A DNA stretch of 64,000 bases. Origin: Chroococcidiopsis sp. CCMEE 29. GTDB taxonomy: Bacteria > Cyanobacteriota > Cyanobacteriia > Cyanobacteriales > Chroococcidiopsidaceae. The stretch is from contig NZ_CP083761.1 in assembly GCF_023558375.1 (NCBI RefSeq), forward strand, positions 1,849,001 to 1,913,000, given 5' to 3'. How positions within the stretch are numbered: position 1 is the stretch's first letter; each line of letters opens with the position of its first letter. The position numbers were made by a program, and so were the translations under genes. Below the pieces are notes generated by a model. That model did no database searches, was not told the DNA's origin, and worked only from the letters and a program-made list of their open reading frames with translations. Positions 1 through 9,247 of this stretch are shown here, piece by piece.

Positions 1-395
1 AGGTAGAAGAGCGTGTACAAGAAGCTTTATCACTGACTGGCGTTCAACGATTGGCCGATCGAGTCCCCCACAACTTATCTGGAGGTGAGAAGTCTATGGT
101 GGCAATTGCCGGAGTCCTGGCAATGCGTCCTCAGATGGTACTATACGATGAGCCTTCTGCCAACCTTGATATACGCTCCCGGCGTCGCCTGATCGACTTT
201 CTCCAAACATCAAAGGAGACGATTCTGATTTCCTCTCACGACTTGGAAATGATTTTAGAGGTATGCGATCGCGTACTCCTCCTGGACGAAGGTCAGATCA
301 TTGCTGATGGCAACGCCCGTGAGGTAATGGGTGATGAGCAGCTGATGGAGGCACATGGTTTAGAAAAACCCCATTCGCTCTTTACTCATATTTGA
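1..395 (+). CDS. ABC transporter ATP-binding protein, CbiO/EcfA-like (5' end outside window)
   Basis: This is the C-terminal half of an ABC ATPase. Its frame is open to the left edge, so the start lies outside the window; the TTG at 51 is not a real start. In order one sees the signature LSGGE, Walker B with D-loop MVLYDEPSANLD, and the switch histidine in ISSHD. The run VAIAGVLAMRP after the signature is typical of CbiO/EcfA ATPases, which power cobalt, nickel or vitamin (ECF) importers. The substrate cannot be told from this part, and the partner permease genes would lie upstream of the window. Family assignment is fairly sure; CbiO rather than another ECF ATPase is inference. Confidence 0.8.
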   Translation, partial: VEERVQEALSLTGVQRLADRVPHNLSGGEKSMVAIAGVLAMRPQMVLYDEPSANLDIRSRRRLIDFLQTSKETILISSHDLEMILEVCDRVLLLDEGQIIADGNAREVMGDEQLMEAHGLEKPHSLFTHI

Positions 396-549
396 CTTCT
401 TGCTTTGAAAAAACTTGGATGCGTTCTCACGCCAATCGCAAATCTAACATCCAAAATTGTTTAGTGAATCTTTCTGTAGCGATCGCGACTGTTGTCAGTT
501 AAATCAACAATTTTACTGCCAAAAAAAGGATTTTTAGTAAGAATTTTTT

Positions 550-646
550 TATAGCAATCCTAAATAAGTTGTGAGATCTGGCATGGTACCATTTTCGGTT
601 AAGCAGGCTACAAATGGCTATCCACAAATCAAATCAGATTGCTATA
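550..646. repeat. MITE-like element, copy 1 (97 bp, TIR TATAGCAATC)
   Basis: The segment starts TATAGCAATC and ends GATTGCTATA, a perfect 10-bp terminal inverted repeat. Its interior (TTTCGGTTAAGCAGGCTACAAATGGCT in the + strand, split here by position 594-620) matches the copy at 29539-29727 closely and the partial copy near 50450. It has no coding capacity. The 396-920 gap around it otherwise holds two small hairpins (see 811-870) and nothing else I can support. Confidence 0.7.
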
Positions 647-810
647 TCTGTATACATAACTATGGTTTACTTAAAAAACTTCATCCCTTGGATGGAAGCT
701 ATGTAAAACATAAGCATTTATTTTTATTAACTAATTGTCTAATATCAGAGCTTATTTTCAACACTTCCTGTCACAGTACTCGACGTTATTAAATAGCCCT
801 TTATTCACCC

Positions 811-870
811 GCAGGCTAAAGCCTGAGGCTACACAAACAAAGCCTGCCTACTTTTCGGGAAACGCAGGCT
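811..870. repeat. Paired GCAGGCT hairpins
   Basis: Two adjacent inverted repeats share the same core. CAGGCT-AA-AGCCTG spans 812-825, and AGCCTGC (841-847) pairs with GCAGGCT (864-870). It resembles short dispersed palindromic repeats found between cyanobacterial genes. It could act as a terminator or RNA hairpin upstream of the MIP gene, but no U-run follows either stem. Confidence 0.5.
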
Positions 871-920
871 AATTAGGCGCATCTTCATCAAGAAATGGTA
901 GAAGTTTTAGCTGGAGCTAA

Positions 921-1550
921 ATGTTTCAAACCTTTCTTAACCTTATTCAGAAGATATATATGGCAAATTTACTCAATCAACAAAATGTTAGGTCTTCTTT
1001 GGCTGAACTTGTTGGCACGTTCTTTTTAACGCTGGCTGCACTGTTAAGTGGTACACCTTATGCTGTTGGGCTGACCCTTGCAGTCTTTGTCTATGCAATC
1101 GGCGACGTGTCGGGTAGTCATATTAACCCAGCCGTTACCGTTGGTCTGCTTATAAACCGGAGCATTGCATTGATTACAGGTTTGTTTTACATTGTTGCCC
1201 AAATAGTGGGCGCACTGCTAGCACGCTTAGTAGGTGGCTTAATGGCTAATGTCGCAGTTGATTATCCCACAGCAGGGGTCTTAGGAGAGTTTTTCGGTTT
1301 CGGGATTCTGATGCTTTCCATTGTGGCAGTGTATGAAAAGAATGTACCAAAGTCGGGTAGTGGTGTAGCTATCGGTGCAGCGTTGGCGGCTGGGCTGTTA
1401 ACAACCCAAGGCATTCTCAACCCAGCGATCGCGATTGCTATGGGTCAAACAATTTCGCCAGGAACCTGGGCACCATTGCTAAGTGGAGTCATATTCACCA
1501 TCCTCTTCAGATTCTTAGCTAATAAAAAACCAATTCCGCCTGGTGCTTGA
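921..1550 (+). CDS. MIP family channel (aquaporin-like)
   Basis: A 209-residue membrane protein of the major intrinsic protein family, which passes water or small neutral solutes across the inner membrane. The two pore motifs are visible: SGSHINPAVTVG (NPA at residues 69-71) and GILNPAIAIAMG (NPA at 167-169), each following hydrophobic half-helices in a duplicated six-helix pattern. In most aquaporins the second NPA is followed by arginine, which lines the selectivity filter; here it is isoleucine, so the pore is atypical. A GGAG lies 4 bases before this ATG; the ATG at 960 (MANLLNQQ, preceded by AGAAG) is at least as likely a start. It stands alone between intergenic repeats. Confidence 0.85.
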   Translation: MFQTFLNLIQKIYMANLLNQQNVRSSLAELVGTFFLTLAALLSGTPYAVGLTLAVFVYAIGDVSGSHINPAVTVGLLINRSIALITGLFYIVAQIVGALLARLVGGLMANVAVDYPTAGVLGEFFGFGILMLSIVAVYEKNVPKSGSGVAIGAALAAGLLTTQGILNPAIAIAMGQTISPGTWAPLLSGVIFTILFRFLANKKPIPPGA

Positions 1551-1578
1551 TCAAACTAGCTTACTGGTCAGGCAAAAA

Positions 1579-2046
1579 TTAATGTTGAATTTCCAGGTTT
1601 AAAATGTATCGTCCCAGTTGAACTTTTGCTGACCATAATTCGTATTCCACTTGCAATTTCTGCGGTAAGGGGCGACCAACTAAGCTCAAGTGGCGGGTAA
1701 AGTTGCGTAATCTTATCTGTTCATTGCTCTGCATTGACTCACTTTGCAACCAATAACGGCTAGTGCCGTAAATTCCCTGCTCCCAGAAGTGCCGATAACT
1801 CAATTGAGCGGTTGCCTGCATGGTCATAACTACTCGGTAGGGCGAGATTTCTAACCAGAGGAGGCGTGAATTTTTAGCAAAAGCTGCTGTGGATTGCTGC
1901 TCTTGAACAGGCGGTTCGGTGAAGAGCAAATGGAACCGCTCACCGTCTTTTTGATATAGTGTCGCTGCTGTTTGCACCACAGACCAAATCGGCAAATCTG
2001 TCGAAATCAGTGAGAGACGCACGGGCTTGCGGTGATTGGTCAGCAT
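1579..2046 (-). CDS. Conserved cyanobacterial hypothetical protein
   Basis: A 155-residue soluble protein with no signal peptide or membrane segment. I do not recognise a named domain. It is rich in aromatic and basic residues, with a beta-like C-terminal half ([26 protein letters not shown] region, residues 130-155). It is divergent from aroA; the two starts are separated by a G-rich heptamer array at 2047-2111 that begins right at its ATG, so its ribosome binding region is repeat sequence (CCCCTC-type on this strand). Function unknown. Confidence 0.6.
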   Translation of the reverse strand: MLTNHRKPVRLSLISTDLPIWSVVQTAATLYQKDGERFHLLFTEPPVQEQQSTAAFAKNSRLLWLEISPYRVVMTMQATAQLSYRHFWEQGIYGTSRYWLQSESMQSNEQIRLRNFTRHLSLVGRPLPQKLQVEYELWSAKVQLGRYILNLEIQH

Positions 2047-2111
2047 GAGGGGCGAGGGGCGAGGGGTGAGAGAAGCAGGGGGAGCAGGGGAGGCAGGGGA
2101 GGCAGGGGAAG
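2047..2111. repeat. G-rich heptanucleotide array (GGGGCGA and GGGGNNGCA types)
   Basis: Perfect and degenerate head-to-tail units GAGGGGC/GAGGGGT are followed by GCAGGGGAG-type units. The same family recurs at 31814, 33659, 37363 and 39913-40039. Such short tandemly repeated repetitive (STRR) heptamers are well known between cyanobacterial genes. Confidence 0.75.
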
Positions 2112-2217
2112 ATTAGATATATATTTATCCTTCAGCCTTCAGTTCTGTCTCCTAGTTGCTAAACGTGTGGGTCAAGAAAACGGTAGGATTGAACGCACAC
2201 CACGTCAGTTTATCCCA

Positions 2218-3570
2218 ATGTTGACTGCAATTGTCACAGTAGAAACTACTGAAAATCAACAAGATTTGATAATTAATCGACCCACATCGGGACTATCTTT
2301 GCAGGGTCGAATTTCAGTTCCAGGGGATAAATCTATCTCCCACCGAGCTTTGATGTTCGGCGCGATCGCCCAAGGTGAAACCCAGATCCAGGGTCTACTC
2401 CTAGGCGAAGACCCCCGTAGCACTGCCAGCTGTTTTCGGGCTTTGGGAGCAGAAATATCCGAACTGAATACGGAATTAGTGCAGGTTAAAGGTATTGGCT
2501 TAGGTCAATTACAAGAGCCAGTTGATGTCTTAAATGCTGGCAACTCCGGTACCACTATCCGACTGATGCTGGGACTTTTGGCATCACATCCAGAGCGCTT
2601 TTTTGCAGTGACGGGCGATAGTTCCTTGCGATCGCGTCCTATGTCCCGTGTTGTTAAACCTTTGCAGCAAATGGGGGCGGCAATTTGGGGACGCCAAGAA
2701 AGTACGCTAGCACCATTGGCGATTCAAGGACAAAACCTAAACCCGATTCACTACAACTCGCCAATTGCCTCTGCCCAAGTCAAATCCTGTATACTCCTGG
2801 CAGGGTTAATGACAGAAGGAAAAACGACTGTAACTGAACCAGCCCTTTCTCGTGACCACAGCGAACGGATGCTGAAAGCATTTGGTGCAGAACTCAGCGT
2901 CGATCCTGAAACTAACAGTGTAACTATCAGTGGTCCTGCTCAGCTACATGGGCAAAAAGTAATTGTTCCCGGTGATATCAGCTCTGCTGCCTTCTGGCTA
3001 GTAGCTGGGGCGATTGTACCAGGTTCTGAGTTGCTGATTGAAAATGTGGGCGTTAATCCCACTCGCACAGGTATTCTGGAAGCCTTAGCGATGATGGGAG
3101 CAAATATTCAGTTGGAGAATGAGCGAACTGTTGCTGGAGAGCCAGTGGCTGATTTACGGGTACGTTCCAGTTCTCTGAATTCTTGCACGATTGCGGGTGA
3201 TTTGATTCCCCGGATGATTGATGAAATTCCAATTTTGGCGGTAGCAGCTGTTTTTGCTCAAGGGACAACAGTCATTCGGGATGCAGCTGAATTACGGGTG
3301 AAAGAAAGCGATCGCATTACGACAATGGCAACTCAACTCAATCGGATGGGAGCGAGTGTGACGGAATTACCCGATGGTTTGGAAATTACGGGTGGTACTT
3401 CCCTAACTGGTACTGACGTAGATAGCTACACAGATCATCGTATTACTATGAGTCTGGCGATCGCGGCTCTCAATGCCACTGGTACCACTACTATTCACGG
3501 CGCTGAAGCAGCTGCTATTTCCTACCCAAACTTTATTCCCACCCTAAAACAGCTGTGCAGTCAAAGTTGA
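2218..3570 (+). CDS. aroA: 3-phosphoshikimate 1-carboxyvinyltransferase (EPSP synthase)
   Basis: This enzyme transfers the enolpyruvyl group of PEP to shikimate-3-phosphate, the sixth step of the shikimate pathway to aromatic amino acids. From this start it is 450 residues, a normal length. Visible motifs are [15 protein letters not shown] (substrate lysine), [13 protein letters not shown] (PEP-binding loop), SRPMSRV, the catalytic region [14 protein letters not shown], and [15 protein letters not shown] near the C terminus. The frame is open upstream to 2032, but that part is translated from the G-rich repeat array, so I chose the ATG at 2218 (MLTAIVTVE). No clear Shine-Dalgarno is present. 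A 13-bp inverted repeat follows the stop at 3617-3654. Confidence 0.95.
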   Translation: MLTAIVTVETTENQQDLIINRPTSGLSLQGRISVPGDKSISHRALMFGAIAQGETQIQGLLLGEDPRSTASCFRALGAEISELNTELVQVKGIGLGQLQEPVDVLNAGNSGTTIRLMLGLLASHPERFFAVTGDSSLRSRPMSRVVKPLQQMGAAIWGRQESTLAPLAIQGQNLNPIHYNSPIASAQVKSCILLAGLMTEGKTTVTEPALSRDHSERMLKAFGAELSVDPETNSVTISGPAQLHGQKVIVPGDISSAAFWLVAGAIVPGSELLIENVGVNPTRTGILEALAMMGANIQLENERTVAGEPVADLRVRSSSLNSCTIAGDLIPRMIDEIPILAVAAVFAQGTTVIRDAAELRVKESDRITTMATQLNRMGASVTELPDGLEITGGTSLTGTDVDSYTDHRITMSLAIAALNATGTTTIHGAEAAAISYPNFIPTLKQLCSQS

Positions 3571-3616
3571 GAACAACAAAAGCGTCTTCTTTAAGGCAGG
3601 GGCTTGAAACCAGTTT

Positions 3617-3654
3617 GATTTTGGATTAGAACAGATAAACCCTAATCTAAAATC
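3617..3654. repeat. Inverted repeat downstream of aroA
   Basis: GATTTTGGATTAG (3617-3629) pairs with CTAATCTAAAATC (3642-3654) over 13 positions with one G-T wobble and a 12-base loop. It lacks a U-run, so it is a weak terminator candidate. Each arm carries one unit of the CYAAAAT-type repeat. Confidence 0.45.
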
Positions 3655-3725
3655 GCTTCGGTCAACTCCCAATAATTTCAGGGCATTCACCGGTTCCTAG
3701 CAGAGCCTTGGTTCGGTTTCTCACT

Positions 3726-4499
3726 ATGGCAGCACTCAATGACATCACGCTAATTCAAAAGTTTGTTAAAGGCGAGGATACCCTTTTAGCTAATCTGAAC
3801 CTGCGAATCGAGCCTGGATTTAATGCAGTGCAACTGCTAGCAAAAAAAGGGGGATTGATTGCCACACTCAAGTTAGCAGATAAAGTTCGCATTGCTTTAG
3901 TCAGGCGTGAGTCTGAATATTGGGAGGTGCTCCATCAAGTACTGCAGAACAATAGTTTTGTACCTAAAGACCAGGCAGAGCAGCAGGGATTTACGCAGTA
4001 TGAGCAGCACGAAATACCTGCAGGCTACAAGATGAACTATACAGAAGCCACATTATTATGGAAAGCTTGGTGGCTTCATTCTCGCCAGAAGTACAACCGC
4101 AATCTTCAATTAGATATACTTATCTTCCAACGAAACACCTGGTATCCCATTAAAGACATTATCTATAGCCAGGGAACGCTTTTCATTAAAACATGGATTT
4201 CTGAAGTGGTTTTGCGCGGCTCTGATCGCCTGATTTGGCTGAGCCAAGCTCAGAAACATCTAGCTGCGCTTGAAGCTTGTCAGGACGGGAAACTGCAGCA
4301 AAAATCAGCAGGGTTTCCTAAGCCTAGAAGTCAAGGCAGAGCTGAAGATGAGCACTCCCTATCTCCTGCTATAAGTTCTGTGTTGAAGATTAACCAAGGT
4401 TGCCTCTACATTCAAACCGTGGCGGGTGAGATTGTTGTAGAGGGTTCTGACCTGAAATTTTGGCTAAATCAACCTGAAAGCCAGAAGGGGAGCCAATAA
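3726..4499 (+). CDS. Conserved cyanobacterial hypothetical protein
   Basis: A soluble protein of 257 residues from the ATG at 3726; an in-frame TTG at 3708 would add six residues and is less likely. I do not recognise a domain. Visible are a Trp/Tyr-rich middle (KAWWLHSRQKYNRN) and two similar beta-like segments, SQGTLFIKTWISEVVLRGSDRLIWL around residues 155-180 and NQGCLYIQTVAGEIVVEGSDLKFWL near the C terminus. Both read G-x-LxI-T-x-x-EVV-x-GSD-x-WL, so the protein contains an internal duplication joined by a polar linker. No signal peptide. Function unknown. Confidence 0.65.
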   Translation: MAALNDITLIQKFVKGEDTLLANLNLRIEPGFNAVQLLAKKGGLIATLKLADKVRIALVRRESEYWEVLHQVLQNNSFVPKDQAEQQGFTQYEQHEIPAGYKMNYTEATLLWKAWWLHSRQKYNRNLQLDILIFQRNTWYPIKDIIYSQGTLFIKTWISEVVLRGSDRLIWLSQAQKHLAALEACQDGKLQQKSAGFPKPRSQGRAEDEHSLSPAISSVLKINQGCLYIQTVAGEIVVEGSDLKFWLNQPESQKGSQ

Positions 4500-4532
4500 A
4501 TAATCGATTTGCTACCAATTTCCATTTGTTCG

Positions 4533-4765
4533 GCTACAAATATGATCCCCTCGCCTGCAGCATCTCCCTTGTCAAGCTACGGTTTACACACATCTTGCTC
4601 AAAACCTCATCCTCGCTTTTAGCTGCGCTAAAATCTTTCCCTCTCCTTACTCAGGAGAGGGATGCCCGATAGGGCAGGGTGAGGTGCCGAAGGAATTTTG
4701 AGTCATTCGACGACTTGTGTGTACACGGTAGCCTTATCAAGGGGGTTGGGGGGATCAAATTTGCG
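4533..4765. repeat. Long imperfect palindrome (MITE- or REP-like), about 230 bp
   Basis: The segment folds back on a centre at about 4650. The innermost stem is CCCTCTCC (4639-4646) with GGAGAGGG (4654-4661). Further out, ACCTCATCCTCGC pairs with GCAGGGTGAGGT, the TGTGTGTAAACCGTAGC-like strand pairs across the centre, and GATCCCC near 4543 pairs with GGGGATC near 4750. It fills most of the gap between two convergent genes and has no credible gene of its own. Confidence 0.65.
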
Positions 4766-4846
4766 AATTTGTAGTTTTTAAATCGAAAAACGGTAGCATA
4801 GCTATGCAGCAAAATTGGGCTATATATACCACTTCCAAAGCCAGCT

Positions 4847-5830
4847 TCAGGCTGTGACGGTAGCAGCACCCATTCGATAGCGGTTATGGGGGGCTTCAAA
4901 ATCGATCAGTGGTCCTTTGGGAACGATGCGAGTTGGGTTAACCTTGGGGTGGCTCTTGTAGTAATGGCGTTTGATGTGGTCAAGATTGCACGTTTCTTTG
5001 ACCCCTTGCTGCTGGTAGAGGTCTTTAAGGTAGTTCCACAAATTGGGATAATCTACAATGCGGCGTAAGTTGCACTTGAAGTGGACATAGTAGACCGAAT
5101 CGAAGCGCAAAAGTGTAGTGAACATACACCAGTCTGCCTCCGTAAGGCGATCGCCACACAAATAGCGTTGGTCTGCTAACACCCCTTCCCAATGGTCTAG
5201 AGCATCAAATAGTTCTGTTACCGCCTCTTCATAAGCTGATTGAGTAGTGGCAAATCCTGCTCGGTAGACACCGTTGTTAATCGGTTGATAGATGGCATCA
5301 ATTGTCTCGTCAATAACTGTCTGCAAGTCTTCCGGATAAAAGTTGACATTGTTTTGAGCGATCGCATCGAACTGGGTATCCAACATCTGAATGATTTCGC
5401 GGGATTCATTATTGACAATCGTGCCAGTTTCCTTGTCCCAAAGCACCGGAACAGTCACCCGCCCACTGTAGCCGGGGTCCGCTTTGAGATAAATTTCCCA
5501 AAGATAGTTGGTATGGTTTACTGTATCCGGAATGCTACCTGGCTCGTTAGAAAATTCCCACCCATTTTGATCGATTTCTGGAGCCACTACTGAAAGGCTA
5601 ATCGCTTCTTCTAGTCCTTTTAATTGCCGCATAATTGCGGTTCGCTGTGCCCAAGGACAAGCCCAAGAGATGTAGAGATGATAGCGTCCTGGTTCAGCTT
5701 TAAAACCACTGGAACCGTCTGCTGTAATTTTGTCACGGAATGTGGTAGAAGGGCGGATGAATTTGCCTTGCTTATCTTCTTGCTCACGTTCAGAGATCCA
5801 CTTTCCGTCAATCAGGACACCCAAACCCAT
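4847..5830 (-). CDS. Glutathionyl-hydroquinone reductase (Xi-class glutathione S-transferase, YqjG/ECM4 family)
   Basis: Xi-class GSTs reduce glutathionyl-hydroquinones to hydroquinones by means of a cysteine in a CPWA motif. Here SWACPWAQRT is at residues 55-64 with the nucleophile at Cys58. The thioredoxin-fold N-terminal region, the family block EIYLKADPGYSGRVTVPVLWD, and the all-helical C-terminal domain with GDRLTEADWCMFTTLLRFD all follow. The length of 327 is normal for the family. It lies 103 bp downstream of the iron-importer ATPase on the same strand, so it could be the tail of that operon, but the gap also allows its own promoter. Specific function is inferred from family only. Confidence 0.9.
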   Translation of the reverse strand: MGLGVLIDGKWISEREQEDKQGKFIRPSTTFRDKITADGSSGFKAEPGRYHLYISWACPWAQRTAIMRQLKGLEEAISLSVVAPEIDQNGWEFSNEPGSIPDTVNHTNYLWEIYLKADPGYSGRVTVPVLWDKETGTIVNNESREIIQMLDTQFDAIAQNNVNFYPEDLQTVIDETIDAIYQPINNGVYRAGFATTQSAYEEAVTELFDALDHWEGVLADQRYLCGDRLTEADWCMFTTLLRFDSVYYVHFKCNLRRIVDYPNLWNYLKDLYQQQGVKETCNLDHIKRHYYKSHPKVNPTRIVPKGPLIDFEAPHNRYRMGAATVTA

Positions 5831-5933
5831 ATTTATCTCCTTTGACTACCTGGATCGCAACTTTCTTGTAGTGGCTTTAGTTCGATTGTAGTGTTTTTGC
5901 AATTGCCCGCTTCAGACAAAGGCTAAGTAACTA

Positions 5934-6740
5934 TCACGTCAGCGATTTGCTCACACCAACCTTGCGACCGATTGGGATACACATTGGCGTACCTGATACT
6001 GGATCTGGCACAATCCGACACTCCAGACCGAATACCTCCCGAACCATCGCTTCAGTCATTACCTGTATTGGCTGCCCCTGAGCAAAGACGCTACCCGATC
6101 GCACTGCAACCAAGTAATCAGCGTAGCGACACGCCTGGTTCAAATCGTGCAGCACCATCACAATTGTCCGTCCCTGAGTCTGGTTTAACTCGTAGAGGAG
6201 ATCCAACAACTCCACCTGGTGCGCTAAGTCTAGGAAAGTTGTGGGTTCATCCAACAGCAGAATCTCCGTATCCTGTGCCAGTGCCATTGCTAGCCAAGCC
6301 CGCTGCCGCTGCCCACCCGATAAAGTGTCAAGCGATCGGTCGGCTAAATCAGTCATGCTGGTGGTTGCTAACGCCGACTCTACCAGTCGCTCATCTTCCT
6401 TGGACCACTGTTGCAACCAATTCTGGTAAGGGAAACGACCTTGAGCTACCAAATCGCGAACTGTGAGACCTTCCGGTGCCACTGGTCCTTGGGGCAGAAT
6501 CCCGAGTTGCTTTGCCACCGCTTTAGTAGATAGCTTCAATAAAGTCTTCCCATCGAGATAGACAGCACCAGCACGTGGCTTGAGTAACCGTGCTAGACCC
6601 TTCAGTAGCGTTGACTTGCCACAACCGTTAGGTCCAACCAAGGTGGTGATCTGTCCAGATGGTATTGCTAAATCAAGGTTGCGGATAATTGGCGCACCGT
6701 CGTATGCCAGGCTAAGGCTTTTGGTTGACAGTCGTTTCAT
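5934..6740 (-). CDS. Iron-siderophore ABC transporter ATP-binding protein (FecE type)
   Basis: The cytoplasmic ATPase of a ferric-siderophore importer, 268 residues. Walker [10 protein letters not shown] (residues 36-44), Q-loop LGILPQGP, signature [17 protein letters not shown], Walker [13 protein letters not shown] and the switch histidine in [13 protein letters not shown] are all intact. The last part ([22 protein letters not shown]) is typical of FecE/FepC-like subunits. It is the third gene of a minus-strand operon, 19 bp after the second permease. The presence of a TonB receptor, a PchR-like regulator and a binding lipoprotein next door supports siderophore iron as substrate. Confidence 0.93.
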   Translation of the reverse strand: MKRLSTKSLSLAYDGAPIIRNLDLAIPSGQITTLVGPNGCGKSTLLKGLARLLKPRAGAVYLDGKTLLKLSTKAVAKQLGILPQGPVAPEGLTVRDLVAQGRFPYQNWLQQWSKEDERLVESALATTSMTDLADRSLDTLSGGQRQRAWLAMALAQDTEILLLDEPTTFLDLAHQVELLDLLYELNQTQGRTIVMVLHDLNQACRYADYLVAVRSGSVFAQGQPIQVMTEAMVREVFGLECRIVPDPVSGTPMCIPIGRKVGVSKSLT

Positions 6741-6759
6741 AACGTGTATCTATTAAGGT

Positions 6760-7806
6760 TCATCGCTTGCGATTCCTCACTAGCAGGTAGAGAAAGTAAG
6801 GAGCGCCCAGAGCTGCTGTAATCACGCCACAGGGAAGTTCGATGGGAGCAAACAGCATCCGCCCCAGTAGATCCGCCAGGACAACAATCATCCCACCCAT
6901 CATCGCCGCTGTGGGTATCAAGCCTTCATGGGTTGGACCTACCAGCTGACGTCCCAAGTGCGGTGCGATTAACCCAACGAAGACAATCGTACCAGCTGTG
7001 GCAACTGAGGCACCAGCTAGAGCCACACTAGTCAGAAGCAGCAAGCCGCGCTGCCACTCAACAGAACTACCCAGACCTCTAGCTACGTCATCTCCCAAGT
7101 TGAGCGTATTCAGTTGTTTTGCCATCATGAACGCCAGGGGTACAAGGACAATCAGCCAGGGTAGCAAGGATACTACGTGCTCCCAGCTACGCCCGTAGAC
7201 ACTTCCTGCTAGCCAAACTAAAGCCTGACTGACACTATTGATTTCCCCGAAGGTAATCATCAAGGTGATCAATGCGGTTGCGATCGCATCAAGTCCAACG
7301 CCAACAAGAATTAAACGGAGCGGGGAACTTCCCTTATCCCACGCCAGTAGGTAAATCAAGAGGGCGACAACCAGGGCACCACCAAAGGCAGACAAGGGTA
7401 GCGCGAATAAGGGTACCGACGGCAAAAGCACAATCAGGGTGACAGCCGCTAGACTAGCACCGGCGTTAATTCCAATAATGCCAGGGTCGGCTAGAGGGTT
7501 ACGTGTAATGCCTTGTAGGATAGTACCGGAAATTCCTAGCCCCACTCCCACCAAATAAGCTACCAAAGTCCGAGGTAAGCGCAGTGTGTTGACAATGAAG
7601 TAATAGTCTGGGTTGTCTATTTCCAGACCAAGTATGGTTTTCAACACATCCAGCGGTGGAATAGGATATTCGCCTTGTCCCACACTGATTACCATAGCCG
7701 TAAGTGTTACCAACAAAAGCGTTAGTATCACTGCCGGTGCACGTCGGTCTAGGCGGAAGGACACTTTTGAGCGTCGAGAACGGATGACTAACCAGCCTTT
7801 GTTCAT
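6760..7806 (-). CDS. Iron-siderophore ABC transporter permease (FecD type)
   Basis: A polytopic FecCD-family permease of 348 residues, expected to form the inner-membrane pore with its partner encoded just upstream. Family signatures are [24 protein letters not shown] at residues 71-94 (given by position), [16 protein letters not shown], and the ATPase-coupling region [19 protein letters not shown] near residue 270. Its ATG overlaps the stop of the preceding permease by 4 bp, indicating translational coupling. It has a basic N-terminal leader ([14 protein letters not shown]) before the first helix. Confidence 0.93.
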   Translation of the reverse strand: MNKGWLVIRSRRSKVSFRLDRRAPAVILTLLLVTLTAMVISVGQGEYPIPPLDVLKTILGLEIDNPDYYFIVNTLRLPRTLVAYLVGVGLGISGTILQGITRNPLADPGIIGINAGASLAAVTLIVLLPSVPLFALPLSAFGGALVVALLIYLLAWDKGSSPLRLILVGVGLDAIATALITLMITFGEINSVSQALVWLAGSVYGRSWEHVVSLLPWLIVLVPLAFMMAKQLNTLNLGDDVARGLGSSVEWQRGLLLLTSVALAGASVATAGTIVFVGLIAPHLGRQLVGPTHEGLIPTAAMMGGMIVVLADLLGRMLFAPIELPCGVITAALGAPYFLYLLVRNRKR

Positions 7807-8834
7807 CTTGTCACCTTTGAGCGAGCCAGGTAGATGAAAAAGGGAGCGCCAACTATTGCCGTCATCACACCCACAGGGAGTTCTTGCGGCGCAATCAGCA
7901 AGCGGGCACCAATATCAGCTATCAGCAATAAAATCGCTCCCACAATAGCGGCATACGGCAGCACCCAGCGGTAATCAACTCCAATGAAAAAGCGGACGAT
8001 ATGGGGGACGACTAGACCAATAAACCAAATCGGTCCAGCTACTGCAACTGAGCTGCCTACTAACAGAACTACAGCCAGAGCAGCGATCGCCTTAACCCAT
8101 GCTGTCCGTTGTCCTAAACCCTTGGCAACATCCTCGCCTAAATTCAGCGTCGTGATTTGTCTGCCCAAGGCGAAAGCCACCACCAGTCCGACGACTATAT
8201 AAGGCAGCACTTGTAAGAATAAAGTGAAATCTCTACCAGCGACTGATCCAGCTAGCCAAAACCGGATTTCATCGAGGGTTCTTTGACTGACGATGAGAAT
8301 AGCGGTTGTGAGTGACCCAGCAAGGTAAGTGAAGGCGGCACCGACTATTGTGAGATTCAGGGGGGTAAGTCCACCACGACCGAGGGAAGCAAAGAAGTAT
8401 ACTAATACCGCTGCTACTCCCGTACCTAGAAAGGCAAACCCAGCATAGGTATTTAGGGATGATGCACCAAAGAGAAAAACAGCCACTACCACTGCCAATG
8501 CCGCACCCGACTGTAGACCGAGGATACTGGGGTCAGCTAACGGGTTGCGTGTTAGCCCCTGTAAGATCGCTCCAGCAACGGCGAGAGCTGCACCGACTAA
8601 CATGGCAATCAGCGATCGCGGTAGCCGCACGGTGCGAATAATCAGTTGCTCCGTCGAGCCGTCGAACGAAGTTAAGGCGGCATAGATAGTGCTAAAGGAA
8701 ATGTCTGCTGCCCCGTAGGCAACACTAGCAACAAGGCACAGTATCAGAATCAGCAATCCCAGAATTAGACCGATAAAGGGTGACGATCGCGGCTGAATAA
8801 ATCCTCTAACTGATGGAGAGGCCGATTTTCTCAC
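7803..8834 (-). CDS. Iron-siderophore ABC transporter permease (FecC type)
   Basis: The first gene of the three-gene importer operon, 343 residues with about ten hydrophobic segments. It shows the same FecCD blocks as its partner: [48 protein letters not shown] and [19 protein letters not shown]. The two permeases are clearly paralogous and probably form a heterodimer. A good sigma-70 promoter lies on this strand at 8986-9014, giving a leader of about 145 nt. The gene is divergent from the AraC regulator at 9248. Confidence 0.93.
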   Translation of the reverse strand: MRKSASPSVRGFIQPRSSPFIGLILGLLILILCLVASVAYGAADISFSTIYAALTSFDGSTEQLIIRTVRLPRSLIAMLVGAALAVAGAILQGLTRNPLADPSILGLQSGAALAVVVAVFLFGASSLNTYAGFAFLGTGVAAVLVYFFASLGRGGLTPLNLTIVGAAFTYLAGSLTTAILIVSQRTLDEIRFWLAGSVAGRDFTLFLQVLPYIVVGLVVAFALGRQITTLNLGEDVAKGLGQRTAWVKAIAALAVVLLVGSSVAVAGPIWFIGLVVPHIVRFFIGVDYRWVLPYAAIVGAILLLIADIGARLLIAPQELPVGVMTAIVGAPFFIYLARSKVTR

Positions 8835-8985
8835 TATCTTTCTGATGCGTTACAACGACTGCTGACCAACTGACCTTGGCAATTCCTACAACACAACACT
8901 CAAGTACATAGAGGCGGGAGGGCAGCAACTGCCAATTTCGCATTTGTTGCTGCTCTGTGTGTGAGGAATGTACAAATCAAAAATT

Positions 8986-9014
8986 ACTTTAAACTTATTG
9001 CCATTTTGTGTCAA
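8986..9014 (-). promoter_or_regulatory. Candidate sigma-70 promoter of the iron importer operon
   Basis: On the minus strand TTGACA (9009-9014) is followed after exactly 17 bp by TAAAGT (8986-8991), a consensus -35 and a 4-of-6 -10. The 413-bp gap 8835-9247 separates divergent genes, and the AT-rich spacer could hold an iron-repressor site, but I cannot point to a convincing Fur box. A strong AGGAGG at 9127 has no well-placed start after it. Confidence 0.5.
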
Positions 9015-9247
9015 CCTTTTTACCAAAATTCTTGCTAATCTACATAGACAATTAGCTGATAAGTATGTGGGCGTTAACAAACATAAATACAGCTCTTCCT
9101 ATACCTCTTGGTAAGGAGGGAATTAAAGGAGGAATCTTTAGGTTATTGTCATGTATTGTGTAAAAATAACAATAAGTTTTCTCATTTATCTTTTAAAAAA
9201 TTCTGGCGTAGCTGCCAAGATATTAATTCAAGCGTGCGGAGATAAAC

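Noticed and set aside
571-792. A 73-codon open frame on the plus strand
   Set aside because: Its first part is the interior of the TATAGCAATC MITE and the rest has no protein character.
2032-2217. N-terminal extension of aroA
   Set aside because: It is translated from the G-rich heptamer array and has a Gly/Arg composition unlike any EPSP synthase.
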